Source: Saccharibacillus kuerlensis DSM 22868 (GTDB lineage: Bacteria; Bacillota; Bacilli; Paenibacillales; Paenibacillaceae). Taken from it: a stretch of 64,000 bases of DNA. Positions 43,585-52,556 of the stretch are shown here, in pieces (the first letter of the stretch is position 1; each line of letters begins with the position of its first letter). The stretch is from contig NZ_KB899282.1 in the NCBI RefSeq assembly GCF_000378145.1, forward strand, positions 1 to 64,000, given 5' to 3'. The notes under the pieces are model-generated. The model was not told the DNA's origin. It did no database searches and saw only the letters and a program-made list of their open reading frames with translations. A program made the position numbers and the translations under genes.

Positions 43585-45005
43585 ACGCGTCTTCTCCTCC
43601 ACCAGAGCAGTACGCCGGCCAATACGAAGACCAGCGGGAAAACGATCATCGTGCCGATCAGAATATAGCGTGCCTGCGGTGCCGTCAGGTAAGCCGTCTC
43701 ATACTGCTGCTGCTCGCGGGCACGAATCGTCAGATCGCTCTGGCTGCCGCTCAAGTAATTGATGCTGTTCAGCGCCAGATCCTTGTTGCCCTGCTCGCCG
43801 ATCTGATCGTCGCTCAAGAAATACGATGTCCCCAGCAGCACTGCCTTGGGCTTGCCATCGGCGTCGTCTGCTGCGTAGCCGAGATACAGCGGACCGCTCA
43901 AATCAGTGCCTTCTTCGTACTCACTTTGGGACTGCAGCAGTCCAGCCAGATCGGTCTCGCCGTAACTGTCCGACGACGTGCTCAGCAGCGGCGACAGCGT
44001 GAAGCCTTCCGGTGTCTTCTCAGCCTCGCTCAGTGCTACAGACAGATAAGTCATCGGATAAATTTTGCTCTCGTGCAGCTTCTCCGTAATGGCATGCTGT
44101 TCATAGCTCGGTACTACCGTCAGCGGATCGTACAGCTGTGTATTCGTACGATCGACCGCGATGGCATGTTCGTCGGTGACTCCGTATTCGGCCATTAGGG
44201 CATCGATATTTTTCCACGCCGTCTTCATATCAGGATTGAATCCCAACGACAGGAACAGCTTGCCGTCACCTTCCAGATAGGTCTGAATCAGCTTCAACTC
44301 CTCATCGCTCAGGTCGTTCTGCGGCGCGAGGATCATCAGCAGGTCGGCATCGTCCGGAATCTTGCCTGCCTGATACAGCTGAAGTTCTTCTACCTCAGTA
44401 TTGTCGGCTTTCAGACTGTCGGTCAGCTGCGTAAGCCGCGTTAAATCAAACTCGCCGTGGCCGGTCAGCACGTAAGCTTTGTGCGTTTCCGTCGAGATCA
44501 GCGAGTTAAGCGCCCCGGTCAGCTTCGATTCGCCAAGGAACGTGTAGGAGCTGCTGTCGGCCGAGCCGAACATCTCATAAAATGTGAGCGTCTGTGACTT
44601 TTCTCCGTGCGTCAGTACAACAGAACTTGAGGTAAGCCCATATTGACGAGCCAGCTCTGGCTGCTGAACGAGACTGTACGTATGCACGTCCAGCTTTTTG
44701 CTTTTTTTCGCATATTCTTGGACAAGATCCGTTACCTCGCGGGTGACCAGTTCTCCGTCCGCATCTTGGTTCGTGAACACTTCCACCTTAATCGTGTCCG
44801 GCAGCCTGCCGAGAACCGAATGAGTCTGATCCGACAGCGTGTACTGCTTGTTTGCGGTCAAATCGAGCTGAAATTCGGATACCCGGGTCAGAAAAAGGGT
44901 CAGCAGTACGAAAATGCCGATCGATGCGAGCGCAACGACGAGCGTATTCGTATGATGCAGTACACGCCGCGAGCGGTTTTGAGTTGCTTCTGATTTTTTG
45001 TTCAT
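43581..45005 (-). CDS. GldG-like ABC transporter auxiliary protein
   Basis: The 474-residue protein has an N-terminal helix (about residues 21-42, LVVALASIGIFVLLTLFLT) and an outer ABC_transp_aux domain (QYTLSDQTHSVLGRLPDTIK, AYVLTGHGEFDL, ADLLMILAPQNDLSDEE). A C-terminal helix lies at about 448-467 (ILIGTMIVFPLVFVLAGVLL). It forms the third part of the Gld-type ABC system with the ATPase and permease genes. The name comes from Flavobacterium gliding, but Firmicutes versions have other, mostly unknown, roles. Confidence 0.88.
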   Translation of the reverse strand: MNKKSEATQNRSRRVLHHTNTLVVALASIGIFVLLTLFLTRVSEFQLDLTANKQYTLSDQTHSVLGRLPDTIKVEVFTNQDADGELVTREVTDLVQEYAKKSKKLDVHTYSLVQQPELARQYGLTSSSVVLTHGEKSQTLTFYEMFGSADSSSYTFLGESKLTGALNSLISTETHKAYVLTGHGEFDLTRLTQLTDSLKADNTEVEELQLYQAGKIPDDADLLMILAPQNDLSDEELKLIQTYLEGDGKLFLSLGFNPDMKTAWKNIDALMAEYGVTDEHAIAVDRTNTQLYDPLTVVPSYEQHAITEKLHESKIYPMTYLSVALSEAEKTPEGFTLSPLLSTSSDSYGETDLAGLLQSQSEYEEGTDLSGPLYLGYAADDADGKPKAVLLGTSYFLSDDQIGEQGNKDLALNSINYLSGSQSDLTIRAREQQQYETAYLTAPQARYILIGTMIVFPLVFVLAGVLLWWRRRRV

Positions 45006-45009
45006 CGTT

Positions 45010-45723
45010 CTACCTCCACCGTTTCCGTTCGATCACTTGAATACTGAGCACAACGAACAGCGCCGCAAGCGACACGTAGAAAATGACATCGGGTCCATTT
45101 ACGACACCTTTGGTCAAGTTCATGATTCGGTCCGGCAGCGAGAACGGTTCGATCCAGGACGCCAGCTTTTCGTTCTGCGACGTCATTGATCCCGCCAGCC
45201 AGAACATCAGCAGCAGCACGAAGCCCGCGACAGCGGACACCATCTGATGCTGGGACAGTGCCGACGCAAACAGTCCGATCGCCATCATGGCCGCGCCCAT
45301 CAGGAAAACTCCCAGCATGGACAGCCAGAGCGTCGTCAAATTCAGATCACCGAACAGCGACATAACGGCCGGATATACCAGATTACAGATCAACAGCATA
45401 CCCAGCACGCCCAGTGAAGCCAGATATTTGCCCAGTACAACTTCCGTTACGCTTGCCGGGGAAGTGAGCAGCAGCTCGTCCGTTCCCTGACGAAACTCTT
45501 CGGAAATGAGGCGCATTGTCAGAATAGGAATCACGATCAGCAGCATGAACAGCATATCGCTCAGGATCAGCCGGTAATCGATAATGCTCGGCTGATAAGT
45601 GACGAAGTCGACGTAGAACATGAAGCTGGACATCAGGATATAAATAGCAAAGGCAAAATATGAAGTCGGCGTCAAAAAATACAGGCGAAGCTCCTTGCCG
45701 CAAATAGCCATCATACGATTCAT
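45010..45723 (-). CDS. ABC-2 type permease, GldF-like
   Basis: The 237-residue membrane protein has six helices and starts MNRMMAICGKELRLYFLTPT, typical of GldF/ABC2_membrane_3 permeases. The conserved ISEEFRQGTDELLLTSPAS segment is near residues 68-86. ATG 45723 overlaps the ATPase stop by 4 bp, and the GldG gene follows 4 bp after. It would export or reposition an unknown substrate. Confidence 0.9.
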   Translation of the reverse strand: MNRMMAICGKELRLYFLTPTSYFAFAIYILMSSFMFYVDFVTYQPSIIDYRLILSDMLFMLLIVIPILTMRLISEEFRQGTDELLLTSPASVTEVVLGKYLASLGVLGMLLICNLVYPAVMSLFGDLNLTTLWLSMLGVFLMGAAMMAIGLFASALSQHQMVSAVAGFVLLLMFWLAGSMTSQNEKLASWIEPFSLPDRIMNLTKGVVNGPDVIFYVSLAALFVVLSIQVIERKRWR

Positions 45724-47216
45724 ACGTGCTCACCTCCGGTAGAGGAGCTGTCCGGCAGCGGCGCTTCATCGCCTTCTGTCAGCTTCAGGAACACGTCTTC
45801 CAGCGTCAGATTTTCCTTATGCAGCTCCAGAATCGGCAGATCGGCACCAGCAAGCAGCCGGAAGAGTTCTGCCCGGAAGTCTTCTTGACCTTCGGCGGTC
45901 AGCCGGGCACGTACGCTCCCAATTGGGACAGTGACCGAATGTATGGAAACAGCCGACGATGCGGCAGTAGGCGCTGTGACCTCGGATGATGCGACGTCAG
46001 TTGATGCGACGTTAGACGCTGCGGCAGAAGATTTGCCGTCAGTTGATTTGACGTCAGACAATGCGGTGGATGATGCGACCTCGGATGATACAGCATTGGA
46101 TGATACGACCTTGGATGATACGGCGGCAGACGATAAGGAAGCAGCCTCCTCGGATGCGGAATTCCGCTGATCTGCAGCTTCTGCCGGCGCAGCCAACGAG
46201 GAAGCGCTGCGATCGGAATCCGGCATTTCGGCTATCTTTTCGACCGGCATTTCGGCTGTTCTTTCGCCTGTCACTTCGACCGATGTGTCGGCTGTTATTT
46301 TCTCATTCCCTCTGGCTTCTTCCACTCGTGCACGTTCAGTCGTATGAGATGCTGCGTCGATTGGATGCTTCGCGGTGTCCGCCTGCAAATGCGAAACGTC
46401 CATTTGCGAACCGTGCAAACCGGCGATCTGCGGGCTGCTCTCTCCACGAATCTCCGCGCTGATGCCCCGGGATGCAGCCCACTCGCCCAGAACATTTTCG
46501 ACGCGATTGCGCTCGCCCTGCACTTCAAGCGATACCGCAAAACGGTTCTCCATTCGCGCCCCGATCTCATCAGGCGCTCCGTCCATGACCAGCTCTCCGC
46601 GATTGATAATCAGCACGCGGTCACAGAGCGCTCCGACTTCCTGAAGGATGTGCGTACTGAGCAGCACCGTATGGTTCTCGCCCAGCTCGCGGATCAGGCT
46701 GCGAATCTCGATAATCTGGCTCGGGTCGAGACCGGATGTCGGTTCGTCGAGTACGAGCAGATCCGGCTTATGGATGATGGCCTGCGCCAATCCGAGCCGC
46801 TGCTTGTATCCTTTGGATAAATGCCGAACCGACTGTTTTTCCCGGCCGCTCAGCCCCAGTCTTGATACCATTTCCGCCACGCGCACCTTCTGCTCCCTTG
46901 CCGGTACACCCCGCAGCTTGGCGACAAACTTCAAATACGCCTCTACAGTCAAGTCCGGGTAGAGTGGCGGTGTTTCCGGCAGATAGCCGATTTTTGATTT
47001 AGCTTTCTTCGCTTCGTCGTGCACAGACAGACCGTCGACCGTAATCCTTCCTTCCGTCGGATACAAATAACCGGTAATCATGCGCATCGTCGTCGTCTTG
47101 CCCGCACCATTCGGTCCGAGAAAGCCGACAATTTCGCCGCGCTGCATCGAAAAGTCGATGTTTTTCACGCCGCGTCCGCCGTCATACCTCTTGCTCACCT
47201 GCTTTACTTCGAGCAC
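45720..47216 (-). CDS. ABC transporter ATPase, GldA-like, with a repeat-derived insertion
   Basis: The 498-residue ATPase has Walker A GPNGAGKTT (residues 34-42), signature HLSKGYKQRLGLAQ, Walker B LLVLDEPTSGLDP and the H-loop in LLSTHILQEV. The usual length is about 300. Extra length lies at about residues 259-429, between the ATPase core and the C-terminal domain (EGQEDFRAELFRLL). It consists of Glu/Thr-rich units (EKIAEMP, ERTAEMP) and then Ser/Ala/Val units (SSxVAS, STDVAS). GTG 47216 is the start, with GATGAGG upstream. It energises the GldF/GldG complex. Confidence 0.9.
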   Translation of the reverse strand: MLEVKQVSKRYDGGRGVKNIDFSMQRGEIVGFLGPNGAGKTTTMRMITGYLYPTEGRITVDGLSVHDEAKKAKSKIGYLPETPPLYPDLTVEAYLKFVAKLRGVPAREQKVRVAEMVSRLGLSGREKQSVRHLSKGYKQRLGLAQAIIHKPDLLVLDEPTSGLDPSQIIEIRSLIRELGENHTVLLSTHILQEVGALCDRVLIINRGELVMDGAPDEIGARMENRFAVSLEVQGERNRVENVLGEWAASRGISAEIRGESSPQIAGLHGSQMDVSHLQADTAKHPIDAASHTTERARVEEARGNEKITADTSVEVTGERTAEMPVEKIAEMPDSDRSASSLAAPAEAADQRNSASEEAASLSSAAVSSKVVSSNAVSSEVASSTALSDVKSTDGKSSAAASNVASTDVASSEVTAPTAASSAVSIHSVTVPIGSVRARLTAEGQEDFRAELFRLLAGADLPILELHKENLTLEDVFLKLTEGDEAPLPDSSSTGGEHV

Positions 47217-47431
47217 AATGCCTCATCCCTTCTCGTTCGTATGTAATTCTTACTGGTGCATGTTGTGAATTCGGCTGCCACGCGTTCATCGGTTCACACA
47301 TTGCCCGCAAGCAAACTTCCAAGCGGTTATAACTATAGGCTGAAAAATATAAAAAAGGATTAAACGAAGTTTAGCAGAGCCTTAAAAAAATGTGTCTAAA
47401 TTGTGAACGTAGCGTCAGTGCCTTTAAGCAA

Positions 47432-47467
47432 ACAAAAAAAGCTTCCTATTCAGATGAATAAGAAGCT
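47432..47467 (-). terminator. Terminator hairpin
   Basis: Stem AGCTTCCTATTC/GAATAAGAAGCT has one mismatch and an AGAT loop; a long T-run follows on the minus strand. Confidence 0.65.
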
Positions 47468-47689
47468 GCAATCAAAAACTTGGGCTGGCAAGAAGGTTTT
47501 ATTTATAAAAGTGGATCGGCGACAAGAGCACTTCGTTCCGGTTGGAAGTTTTAAAGGTAGAGGCGAAAACGTGCATGATCCGGCGTTTTACCGAATCTCA
47601 ACCTTATGATTTGATCCTAATCCAGATTGCACACACTCTAAGGAATCCTCATCATGCTATTTCCTCTCTAGACAGCCTATACAAATTCT

Positions 47690-47825
47690 AACGAATCGTC
47701 GTAACGCTAATTGAGCCGAATCGGCGTTAAATAGATGAAATGGGACAAATAGAGTGATAAGGATTCGTTACATTTCAAAAAAAGCCAAAAAGGGGCAAAT
47801 AGCGATACTAGGGTTCGTTAGGCTG
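47690..47825. repeat. Inverted and direct TAACGAATC/GATTCGTTA repeats
   Basis: CTAACGAATCGTCGTAACGC (from about 47690) is opposed by GGATTCGTTA (about 47760-47772) and GGGTTCGTTAGG (about 47811-47822). Copies of GACAAATAGAGTGATAAGG and GGCAAATAGCGATACTAGG precede the latter two. The layout resembles a small non-coding palindromic element. Confidence 0.65.
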
Positions 47826-47925
47826 TCAAAAAACGCGGATTTCCGGATTCTATTCCTTAATTGGATCAAACTATCGGATCAAATTCCGCTTTTTATTTTC
47901 CTACCTTTTGACTTCTCTATCCTTA

Positions 47926-48378
47926 TTATTCTCCAATATCGATCGTTTCCCGGCTTTCATCATTGAGGTTATCTTGAATGTAATCTCCCACAGTAGTTGT
48001 TTTACGGACTTTGCCGTCGCCGTAATAAGAAACGATCGTTCTGTGGGAGCCTTCCCTGTAATCAATGCTGATCGCGCTTGAGTTGGTCCGTGTGACTTCT
48101 CCAATCTTTGCTCCATCCGGTACAAATTCTACAAAATGCTGCGGATCCAGAATCTCAACCAACACGTCGGCATCAAAAGAGTCGACCACAGACTCTGCTT
48201 CCAAGCCGCTTCCTATTGTAAGCACTTCTGCCGCCTGCGCCTTCTCGGCTGTAATGTTCACCTCGTTATCCGGCACTCGCTTCAATTCAGATCCTTCAAA
48301 CAACCGAACCCCGATCAACACAGCCAAAATCAGCACAGCAGCTGCGGCGCCGATCAGCAGCATCCGTTCTCTCATCAT
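47926..48378 (-). CDS. Single-pass membrane protein of unknown function
   Basis: The 150-residue protein has one N-terminal hydrophobic helix (about residues 5-24, LLIGAAAAVLILAVLIGVRL) and an acidic outer domain with DVLVEILDPQHFVEFVPDG and SHRTIVSYYGDGKVRKTT. The family is not recognised. ATG 48378 follows GAGAGGAG; the adjacent ATG at 48375 is equivalent. It lies downstream of the Mrr-like gene on the same strand, 128 bp apart. Confidence 0.7.
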   Translation of the reverse strand: MMRERMLLIGAAAAVLILAVLIGVRLFEGSELKRVPDNEVNITAEKAQAAEVLTIGSGLEAESVVDSFDADVLVEILDPQHFVEFVPDGAKIGEVTRTNSSAISIDYREGSHRTIVSYYGDGKVRKTTTVGDYIQDNLNDESRETIDIGE

Positions 48379-48506
48379 CAGTCTCCTCTCACTTGCAGAG
48401 TCGAAATGCAGAGTCAATCGCTCGCTGGTTGTAATACTTATAAATATTGAAGTTATCGAAGTTATCGTCTATTAAACTCGTAACTTCTTCCGAGCAGCAC
48501 TTCGAG

Positions 48507-49103
48507 TCAAGTCACCAACAAAGGCGGTGCCGTTTCCGGTTCCCGTTCGATAATTTCCATCGCTGTCTCGAGGTCACGAGCCTTGAAGGCGGATATCACC
48601 TCTTCCAGATCGTCCCGATCAAGCAGCACCACGCCATTATAGGCAGCCAGCTTGCGGCAGGCTCCCGTATAGCGGCCCGATGTCAGCACAATCGCACGTT
48701 CCGCACCATATGCCCGCATGGAAGCATACACTTCCTGTACAGCCGACAGACCGACAGGATTGCTTGGCGAATAGCGCTTGGCCTGCAGCACCGTCCGTAC
48801 TCCATAACGATCGTCAAAGACCAGATCCGCACCGAAGTCGCCGCTTGTATTTGTTTTATAAACATTCTCATAATCAAGCTCCGTGAACAGCCGATAGAGA
48901 TACCGTTCGAAATCCACCCCGTCCAGCATGCTGTCAATATCCTGCATCGTAATGCGGCGAGGATCCAGCTGGCGTCGGATGCGCCGACGGCGCAGTACAT
49001 TCAGCCGAAGCCCGATCAGGATCAGCAGCAGGATAACCGCGCAGATGATCCAGATTATCGGGTCTCCTGGCAGAAATTCGTTCACATTTTCAAGAAAAGT
49101 CAT
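48507..49103 (-). CDS. Membrane-anchored Mrr-like restriction endonuclease
   Basis: The 198-residue protein has one helix (about residues 15-36, IIWIICAVILLLILIGL), a basic linker, and an Mrr_cat nuclease fold at about 60-170. The PD-(D/E)xK-type signature is SGDFGADLVF, then VLQAKRY, and downstream AVQEVYASM, GAERAIVLTSGRYT. Mrr-like proteins cleave modified or foreign DNA, but membrane-anchored versions are common in Firmicutes and their role is unclear. The start is not certain: ATG 49103 lies 13 bases after AAGGAG. It follows the TetR gene by 10 bp. Confidence 0.82.
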   Translation of the reverse strand: MTFLENVNEFLPGDPIIWIICAVILLLILIGLRLNVLRRRRIRRQLDPRRITMQDIDSMLDGVDFERYLYRLFTELDYENVYKTNTSGDFGADLVFDDRYGVRTVLQAKRYSPSNPVGLSAVQEVYASMRAYGAERAIVLTSGRYTGACRKLAAYNGVVLLDRDDLEEVISAFKARDLETAMEIIEREPETAPPLLVT

Positions 49104-49113
49104 GAAATCGGGT

Positions 49114-49782
49114 TCACTCCTTTCCCGACTCCGCCGCATTGCAGACAGGAATCAGTCCTGGAATGATCGGCTCTCCTACAAACTTCGCCTCGCCCGCATA
49201 TCCGATTCCCCGCAAAATATAGGTGAGCACATCCATGACCTGCGTATCTCTATCCGGAAACGGTTCTTCGATCGCTGACGCCATTCCGCTGCGGTTATCC
49301 CCGAACAAAATGCTGCCCATAACCTGCACCAATGTCATATCCAGCGACCGGAAATGGAATAACTCTTGACGACGCCCTTCCTCAAGATAACTCCGCATCA
49401 GCTTCCAGCCCGCCATAATGCGCTGCTGAACCAATGCGGTACGTGGGGTCTGGCGAGTGATTTCCTGATGAATAATGCGTGAAATATCCGGATCAGAGCT
49501 GCGAAACAGCACAATCTCCCGAACAAGCGCACATACGCCTTCTACTGGATCAAGGTTCTTGGCAGCCAGAATTCCACTCGCTTCACTGATCAGAATAAAT
49601 GTATCGAGCACGGCTTCGAATACATGTTCCTTGCCGCCGTAATAATAGGAAATCAGTGAAAGATTCGCTCCTGCCTCTGCGCAGATTTCCCTAACCGTTG
49701 TCGCTTCGAAGCCCTTCTCCGCGGTCAGCTTTTTAGCTGCCTTCAGAATTCTGATCTTCACATGTTCCTCTTCCCTGCCCAT
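49114..49782 (-). CDS. TetR/AcrR family transcriptional regulator
   Basis: The 222-residue repressor-type protein has the helix-turn-helix TTVREICAEAGANLSLISYYYGGKEHVFEAVL (key region residues 28-55, with the family's YYYxGKE). A CecR-like ligand domain follows (DPDISRIIHQEITRQTP, LEEGRRQELFHF). It is next to, and on the same strand as, an ABC-2 exporter gene whose promoter region carries three GTTT(T)AAAC boxes, so it probably controls that exporter. GAGAGGAAGCGGCT precedes ATG 49782. Confidence 0.9.
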   Translation of the reverse strand: MGREEEHVKIRILKAAKKLTAEKGFEATTVREICAEAGANLSLISYYYGGKEHVFEAVLDTFILISEASGILAAKNLDPVEGVCALVREIVLFRSSDPDISRIIHQEITRQTPRTALVQQRIMAGWKLMRSYLEEGRRQELFHFRSLDMTLVQVMGSILFGDNRSGMASAIEEPFPDRDTQVMDVLTYILRGIGYAGEAKFVGEPIIPGLIPVCNAAESGKE

Positions 49783-49859
49783 AGCCGCTTCCTCTCCCGC
49801 CTGAAATCGTTTGCGTAACGGTATGCGAACGATCTGTCGAACCCGTTATCCTTCTATGC

Positions 49860-49886
49860 AAAAAACCGCCGCTTCCGCGGCGGTTC
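49860..49886 (-). terminator. Terminator of the ABC-2 exporter gene
   Basis: Stem AACCGCCGC/GCGGCGGTT has a TTCC loop, then a T-run on the minus strand. Confidence 0.85.
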
Positions 49887-49934
49887 AATGTTCTCCGTCC
49901 TTCTTTTCCGTACGCTTATATGTCTATCATACCA

Positions 49935-51092
49935 TTATGCTTCTGCAGCCGCTACAACCGGAGGCACCGGAGCCTTGTCACGACGCAGCGACGTTGAGAT
50001 CAGAATAACTGCCAATGCGAATGCGAAGATCAGCAGCAGCGCAAGAATGTCGCCGCCGAGTCCCGGTCCGCCAAACAGCGTGTTCATCAACCCTTCAACC
50101 GCATAGGTTGCCGGGAAGACGCTGCCGAGCGACTGATAGAAATTCGGCAGCAGTTCGCGCGGCATCATAGCTCCCGACGAAACCAGCTGCAGCGACAGAG
50201 CCAGAATGTTGAACAGCATGCCCGCCATACCGAATACAAACAGGAACATCTGCGCTACGAACATGAAGGTCAGCAGGAAGAGCGCCTGGAAACCCCACAG
50301 CGACAAGAAGCCGTGCTCCATTTGTCCGCCGAATGCTGCTACGAGCGATGTGCCGACCAGTGATACCACGACCGCCGATGCCGCAGTTACGATCAGACGC
50401 ACGATCGTCCGCTGCCAGCGTCCAAAACGGGCACCCAGCGCTTTGGATGATACTTCAAAGTTTTGTCCCATAATCATTGCGCCAACGTAAGAAGCCAGCA
50501 CCATCATCATCGGTACCATCTGATTGTTCGTATCCTGCACGACGTTTACCGACTCGAGGTTGGACACGACGCGTTCGGACATAACGCCCGCAGCGTTCTG
50601 CGCAGCCGCTTCCGGCAGATTAGCCTGCGCTGACAGGATACCGGCCAGCCCGCTGCTCACCGCCTGCTTATTAACATTCGCCGTCACATTATCCGCGATC
50701 GAAGACATCATGTTCTTGATCATTACCGGATTCGATTCATTAATCACATAATTCAGAACCGCAGGTTCTTGGGATTGCGCAGCCGAAGAGAAGTCCGCCG
50801 GAATCCCGATAATCATCTGCACCTCACGATTTTGCAGCATGTTCCGCGCTTCTGTCATATCCATGCCTGTCTTCACACCGACCGGCAGGGTCTCCTGCAG
50901 ATTCTGCACAATCGTATCGCCCATTCTTGTGTCCTCGTTCACGATTGCCACATTCAACTCGCCGATCCGATCATTCATTCCTGCATATCCCGTCATCCAC
51001 ACAACTGTGAAAATCAACTGGAACAGTACAGCAGTCATGATCCCGATCTTGGTTGTCAGCAGCTTCAGGAAAGCTTTAAATACTTGACCCAT
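49935..51092 (-). CDS. ABC-2 type exporter permease, YhgE/Pip-like
   Basis: The 385-residue membrane protein has a first helix at about residues 13-35 (IGIMTAVLFQLIFTVVWMTG), an outer domain of about 150 residues (LNVAIVNEDTRMGDTIVQNL; IIGIPADFSSAAQ), and five C-terminal helices. This is the ABC2_membrane_3 / YhgE-Pip arrangement of drug or peptide exporters. No ATPase gene adjoins it. AAAGGAGACTAAA precedes ATG 51092. Regulation by the neighbouring TetR protein is likely. Confidence 0.88.
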   Translation of the reverse strand: MGQVFKAFLKLLTTKIGIMTAVLFQLIFTVVWMTGYAGMNDRIGELNVAIVNEDTRMGDTIVQNLQETLPVGVKTGMDMTEARNMLQNREVQMIIGIPADFSSAAQSQEPAVLNYVINESNPVMIKNMMSSIADNVTANVNKQAVSSGLAGILSAQANLPEAAAQNAAGVMSERVVSNLESVNVVQDTNNQMVPMMMVLASYVGAMIMGQNFEVSSKALGARFGRWQRTIVRLIVTAASAVVVSLVGTSLVAAFGGQMEHGFLSLWGFQALFLLTFMFVAQMFLFVFGMAGMLFNILALSLQLVSSGAMMPRELLPNFYQSLGSVFPATYAVEGLMNTLFGGPGLGGDILALLLIFAFALAVILISTSLRRDKAPVPPVVAAAEA

Positions 51093-51128
51093 TTTAGTCT
51101 CCTTTTCCCGGTTCCATGAATGGATACC

Positions 51129-51162
51129 GTTTAAACTAGTGTTTTAAACAACTGTTTTAAAC
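51129..51162. promoter_or_regulatory. Candidate TetR operator upstream of the exporter gene
   Basis: Three palindromic boxes lie in 34 bp: GTTTAAAC (51129-51136), GTTTTAAAC (51141-51149) and GTTTTAAAC (51154-51162). They are 37-70 bp upstream of the exporter start. The link with the TetR protein is inferred from proximity. Confidence 0.55.
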
Positions 51163-51473
51163 TATGCTATCGGATTATATATGAAAATAAAGATAAGGGT
51201 CAATAGTTATTTTCAATTTTAACTTTCTCCTTACAAACCGCAGTATTATCACATTTCCATTACATTTTCTGCATAAAAAAAGCCCGCGAATTTCAATTCG
51301 TGGGCTTTCCGATTGGCTTAACGCATTATTTGCTTTCATTTTCATGCTTATCAGCTTGGTGGTATTTATTCCGTTCGGCTCCAGAAACGGATCTCATCAC
51401 AATTCTGTTCTTCCGTCCCTTCGCCTGCCGGTCGTACCTGCATCCGCTCTAGCGTGGAAGCTGCTTCCCAGGC
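51163..51473. other. Gene-free interval between the exporter promoter and the SLH gene
   Basis: It holds the terminator at 51274-51308 and otherwise no recognisable feature. Confidence 0.6.
51274..51308 (-). terminator. Terminator downstream of the SLH protein gene
   Basis: Stem AAAGCCCGCGAATT/AATTCGTGGGCTTT has one G-U pair; a T-run follows on the minus strand. Confidence 0.75.
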
Positions 51474-52361
51474 CTACTCCGCCTTGACCGTAATATCGTA
51501 TACGATTGGCACGTAAGCGACTGCATGGGCTGGATAAGCGGTACCGGAACCGCCCGACGGCGGATCGGTCGGCGCATACGTAATGATCGCTTCCGTATCC
51601 GACACAAATTCGATCTTGCGGATCTTCAGTCCGTATCCGGTACCCGGCAGATTAGTGCGGGTCAGTGTAACCTTATTGAAGGAAGGATCAACATTTTCGA
51701 CCTTGTAGATCACAGTCGCTTTGTCCGAAGAAGCATAACTTTTGTTGACCATCCGCTCGGCGTAATAGATCATCTCCGCCGCTTCCATCCGGGTAATGGC
51801 GTCTGTCGGCCGGAAATTCTTTTTGCCGTCGAGCGAAGCAATCTTCGTCAGCAGCAGATATTCGATTGCGACCCGATTTTTCGGCGCAATCTGCTTGGCA
51901 TCGGCAATCGCCTTGTATTTGCTTACTTTAGCGTAATTGCCTTTTTGCAGCAGCCCGAGATACAGCAATTTGGCGAACTGCTCGCGTGTCGGATTGCCAT
52001 TCGCATTCCATTGGCCGTCGATTACAATCCCGCGCTCCAGTGCCGTCTTCAGTGCACCGGTATACCAGGCGTCCTGTGGAACGGCGAGGAACCAGGACGG
52101 AGCGTTTGTTTTTTTCTTGGCCGAATCGAGCCCAATCGCATCGACGATCAACTGCACCGCCTGCGCATTAGTCAGTTTGGCGTTCGGGGCAAATTTGTCG
52201 GCGCTTATGCCTTGGATCAGCCCTTTGTCCTGCAGCGACTGTACGATTGCCGCCTGCTTATCATTTGTGATGTCCGAAAAAGCGGATGCCGGCACAGCGT
52301 GCAGAAGCACCCCGGCTGCGGCAACCGCTGCCAGAATGCGGGTTCGAGTGTGATTTCGCAT
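51474..52361 (-). CDS. S-layer homology domain protein
   Basis: The 295-residue exported protein has a signal peptide (ILAAVAAAGVLLHAVPASA, cleavage after about residue 27). Three SLH-type repeats follow: FSDITNDKQAAIVQSLQDKG with LTNAQAVQLIVDAIG; WYTGALKTALERGIVIDG with PTREQFAKLLYLGL; and IAPKNRVAIEYLLLTKI with ITRMEAAEMIYYAE. A C-terminal beta domain of about 85 residues is of unknown type. SLH domains bind pyruvylated wall polysaccharide, so it is probably cell-wall attached. The start at 52361 follows GGAGGGGTATCATC. Confidence 0.88.
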   Translation of the reverse strand: MRNHTRTRILAAVAAAGVLLHAVPASAFSDITNDKQAAIVQSLQDKGLIQGISADKFAPNAKLTNAQAVQLIVDAIGLDSAKKKTNAPSWFLAVPQDAWYTGALKTALERGIVIDGQWNANGNPTREQFAKLLYLGLLQKGNYAKVSKYKAIADAKQIAPKNRVAIEYLLLTKIASLDGKKNFRPTDAITRMEAAEMIYYAERMVNKSYASSDKATVIYKVENVDPSFNKVTLTRTNLPGTGYGLKIRKIEFVSDTEAIITYAPTDPPSGGSGTAYPAHAVAYVPIVYDITVKAE

Positions 52362-52514
52362 GATGATACCCCTCCTCCGGAAGTGTTTTCCGTTATCATA
52401 CCATTTTCGTCGCTTACTCCAACGGAAAATCGGCTTATTTTCAGCAAAAAGGCGAAAAATGACCGAATATGGCGTTTTGATCTGCTCTTATTCGTCTCAC
52501 AGCTTGCACAACGT

Positions 52515-52520
52515 TATAAT
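52515..52520 (+). promoter_or_regulatory. Candidate -10 box for the remnant bacilliredoxin gene
   Basis: TATAAT lies 37 bp before the start at 52557. The -35 region 17-18 bp upstream (TTCGTC) is weak. Confidence 0.4.
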
Positions 52521-52556
52521 GAAAAATAGATACGTACGTGAGAGGAGCCTCATCTA

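Larger units (their letters stand above)
47217..47925. other. Gene-free interval with terminator and TTCGTTA repeats
   Basis: No gene is supported in 709 bp. It contains the hairpin at 47432-47467 and, from 47690 to 47825, a family of inverted and direct copies around (C)TAACGAATC and GATTCGTTA. Candidate frames lack ribosome binding sites. Confidence 0.65.

Noticed and set aside
47403-47609. Small gene of 68 codons on the plus strand
   Set aside because: The frame contains the terminator hairpin at 47432-47467 and has no ribosome binding site.
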